IMG/VR virus record: IMGVR_UViG_3300025128_000305
Span: 1 to 25,208 of that record
Reading direction: 5' to 3' (one strand)
Length of the DNA stretch: 25,208 bases
Source of the DNA: a virus
In this document: positions 24,076 to 25,208 of the stretch, piece after piece
Layout of the letters: the number at the start of each line of letters is the position of its first letter
How positions within the stretch are numbered: position 1 is the stretch's first letter
The notes under the pieces: generated by a model
Told to the model about the DNA's origin: nothing
The model's input: the letters and a program-made list of their open reading frames with translations, nothing else
Database searches by the model: none
Translations under genes and position numbers: made by a program

Positions 24076-24512
24076 TAGGTTGTAGCCTCCAAATAAAATA
24101 CATAATAGGTTTTACCTAAGAAATAACGCGCTCCTTCGGAGCTGACTATATTAAAAGGATTTCCTCCTATATCTATAGAAAGGGTTTTTCCTTTCTCGAT
24201 GTAGCTTTTACAATCAGCCTCCACTTTAATCCGGACATCTCCCTTTTCTATGTTCGCTTTGAGTTCGTCTTGATAATCTAGAGGTTGATTTTCTTTATAA
24301 TTAACAATTGCGCTAAAAGTTTGGCTTACCGTGGTGTAGGTTACCTGCTCTTTCGGCGCACTATACCCGGCGTAAATATTTTGAGAGGCTGACAAGGTAA
24401 CCGTCTTCTGAGGCTCCTTGTTAACCGTTATAGTGGCTTTAAAGGTGTCGAAATGATCTGCGAGAGCCGCCTCCAAGATGGTCGCTTCCGCTGCTGATAC
24501 TAAAGATGCCAT
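24075..24512 (-). CDS. candidate head closure / connector protein (145 aa)
   Basis: This 145-residue protein has one N-terminal helix (SAAEATILEAALADHF) followed by beta strands: FKATITVNKEPQKTVTLSAS, SQTFSAIVNYKENQPLDYQD, then GDVRIKVEADCKSYIEKGKT and a terminal hairpin KTYYVFYLEATT. A small beta barrel of this length and place fits head closure (SPP1 gp16 / lambda gpFII class) proteins that sit between adaptor and tail. This is an inference from fold impression and order; no signature motif was recognised. It is coupled on both sides by TAATG overlaps. Confidence 0.5.
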   Translation of the reverse strand: MASLVSAAEATILEAALADHFDTFKATITVNKEPQKTVTLSASQNIYAGYSAPKEQVTYTTVSQTFSAIVNYKENQPLDYQDELKANIEKGDVRIKVEADCKSYIEKGKTLSIDIGGNPFNIVSSEGARYFLGKTYYVFYLEATT

Positions 24513-25132
24513 TAGACGTAATTAGGTGATACTCTGTTATAAGGATAACCATCGTAATCAATTGAATATTGCCCCACCTGAGTATCATCTCCCGCTACCT
24601 GCACGGGAGAAGCCTTCCTCAATTTGTAAGCGTTAATTAAATCAATTAATTCCCCATACTCCTCTTTCTTTAAGGAAAGATATGTTTTACTTAATTCATT
24701 TTTGTTGATTTTTCTTACGCGAGAACCATCAGAAGCAACCTCCACAACCGGATCACTTGAGGCAGCCCCAACCGTAGTACGAATTTGTTGATCATAATAA
24801 TGAACAATGTACATTTTCTTCAAAATTGAAGCTTCTTCGGCTTGAATAGAAACTATAGCAGGGAGAGAAGCTGTTCCATTGTCCCCACTCAGCGAAAGCC
24901 CCAAAGCACCACTAGCCTCATTGAAAGCTTGGGGCTCATTTTCAGGAGAAACAAAACTCCCCGAAAACTCATAGGCTTCAGTGCCATAATCCACAATTTT
25001 AAATGTGGTATTAATCCTATTATTCAATTCCCCCACATTACTCCTGATCCAAAAAGAAATCGCGGGGATAGAAATCGTTGAAGGTTCTCCGAGTTCCCTG
25101 AAAATTTCGTCTGCAATATCAACAATTTTCAT
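24512..25132 (-). CDS. candidate head-tail adaptor (206 aa)
   Basis: This 206-residue protein has an opening helix-turn-helix portion (IVDIADEIFRELGEPSTISI, then PAISFWIRSNVGELNNRINT) as seen in gp6/gp15-type adaptors, where helices pack on the portal. It continues with helices (EEASILKKMYIVHYYDQQIR, then TYLSLKKEEYGELIDLINAY). The C terminus is a flexible Asp/Tyr-rich tail (DDTQVGQYSIDYDGYPYN), also typical of adaptors. It is first in the minus-strand neck/tail operon. There is no visible Shine-Dalgarno: the 10 nt between an AGTGTAAT element and the ATG read TTCTATAAAT. Family call is by architecture and place. Confidence 0.6.
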   Translation of the reverse strand: MKIVDIADEIFRELGEPSTISIPAISFWIRSNVGELNNRINTTFKIVDYGTEAYEFSGSFVSPENEPQAFNEASGALGLSLSGDNGTASLPAIVSIQAEEASILKKMYIVHYYDQQIRTTVGAASSDPVVEVASDGSRVRKINKNELSKTYLSLKKEEYGELIDLINAYKLRKASPVQVAGDDTQVGQYSIDYDGYPYNRVSPNYV

Positions 25133-25142
25133 ATTTATAGAA

Positions 25143-25150
25143 ATTACACT
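25143..25150 (-). promoter_or_regulatory. AGTGTAAT element upstream of the adaptor gene
   Basis: AGTGTAAT on the minus strand ends 10 nt before the ATG at 25132 with no purine-rich box between, so a transcript started from it would be leaderless or nearly so. It lies in the 21-nt gap (25133-25153) after the stop of the upstream gene. Confidence 0.45.
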
Positions 25151-25153
25151 ATT

Positions 25154-25208
25154 TTATTGGTTGTTCTCCAATGTTTCTATCCTCTTTAGAGCATCTTGGA
25201 GTGCCGAC
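25154..25208 (-). CDS. 3' end of an upstream gene ending in a coiled coil, partial
   Basis: One minus-strand frame entering from the right edge reads SALQDALKRIETLENNQ and stops at 25154-25156. The heptad pattern (L, L, I, L) is a plausible coiled-coil C terminus and resembles the ending EMEKRLTRLEN of the protein at 11612-12478. A competing frame ends 6 nt further on without a recognisable pattern. The rest of the gene lies outside the window, so its product is unknown. Confidence 0.45.
   Translation of the reverse strand, partial: SALQDALKRIETLENNQ

Overview
The window is a contiguous stretch of a tailed double-stranded DNA phage (or prophage) genome, covering most of the neck and tail morphogenesis module of a long, non-contractile-tailed (siphovirus-like) particle. 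The tail tip set is recognisably lambda-like (gpM, gpL, gpK, gpI, gpJ homologues in the lambda order), which points to a Gram-negative host. The DNA is moderately AT-rich by eye, and genes are packed with ATGA, TAATG or 1-2 nt junctions. No tRNA, rRNA, CRISPR, integrase, insertion sequence or bacterial gene was seen. Domain style (LamG and carbohydrate-binding modules in tip proteins, GFVPNFA repeats in the tape measure) resembles aquatic phages, but that origin is an inference. No gap longer than about 100 bases lacks a gene.

Layout. 1-1137 (minus): two tail-tube-like structural proteins, one cut by the window edge. 1138-1200: a divergent control region with back-to-back copies of an AGTGTAA motif. 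1201-12478 (plus): gpM-like, gpL-like (Fe-S type), gpK-like (JAMM + NlpC/P60), gpI-like and a giant 2359-residue gpJ-like protein, then an unrecognised 288-residue protein. 12475-25132 (minus, so read from right to left): head-tail adaptor candidate, connector candidate, tail completion candidate, an unknown structural protein, the tail tube protein followed by a strong intrinsic terminator, three small genes including a probable tail assembly chaperone with a likely -1 frameshift, and a 2201-residue tape measure protein. The last 55 bases hold the 3' end of one more minus-strand gene. The two blocks meet tail to tail with a 4-base overlap of stop codons.

How it works together. The minus-strand right block builds the neck and the tube around the tape measure. 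The plus-strand block builds the tip and receptor-binding complex, including a peptidase/cell-wall hydrolase. In lambda these form one co-directional operon, whereas here the tip genes are inverted relative to the tube and tape measure genes. A repeated AGTGTAAT-type element lies just upstream of the first gene of nearly every transcription unit on both strands and is the best candidate for a shared late promoter.

Most interesting points: (1) the tape measure protein carries an internal segment of about 300 residues, with a PD-(D/E)XK nuclease-like motif set, bracketed by copies of a GFVPNFA repeat, suggesting an enzyme cargo carried inside the tail; (2) an A9 slippery run whose -1 frame stays open exactly to the next gene's start codon; (3) the AGTGTAAT element; (4) three tail-tube paralogues; (5) carbohydrate-binding-like modules in gpM and inside the Fe-S cysteine set of gpL, and a LamG domain inside gpJ.
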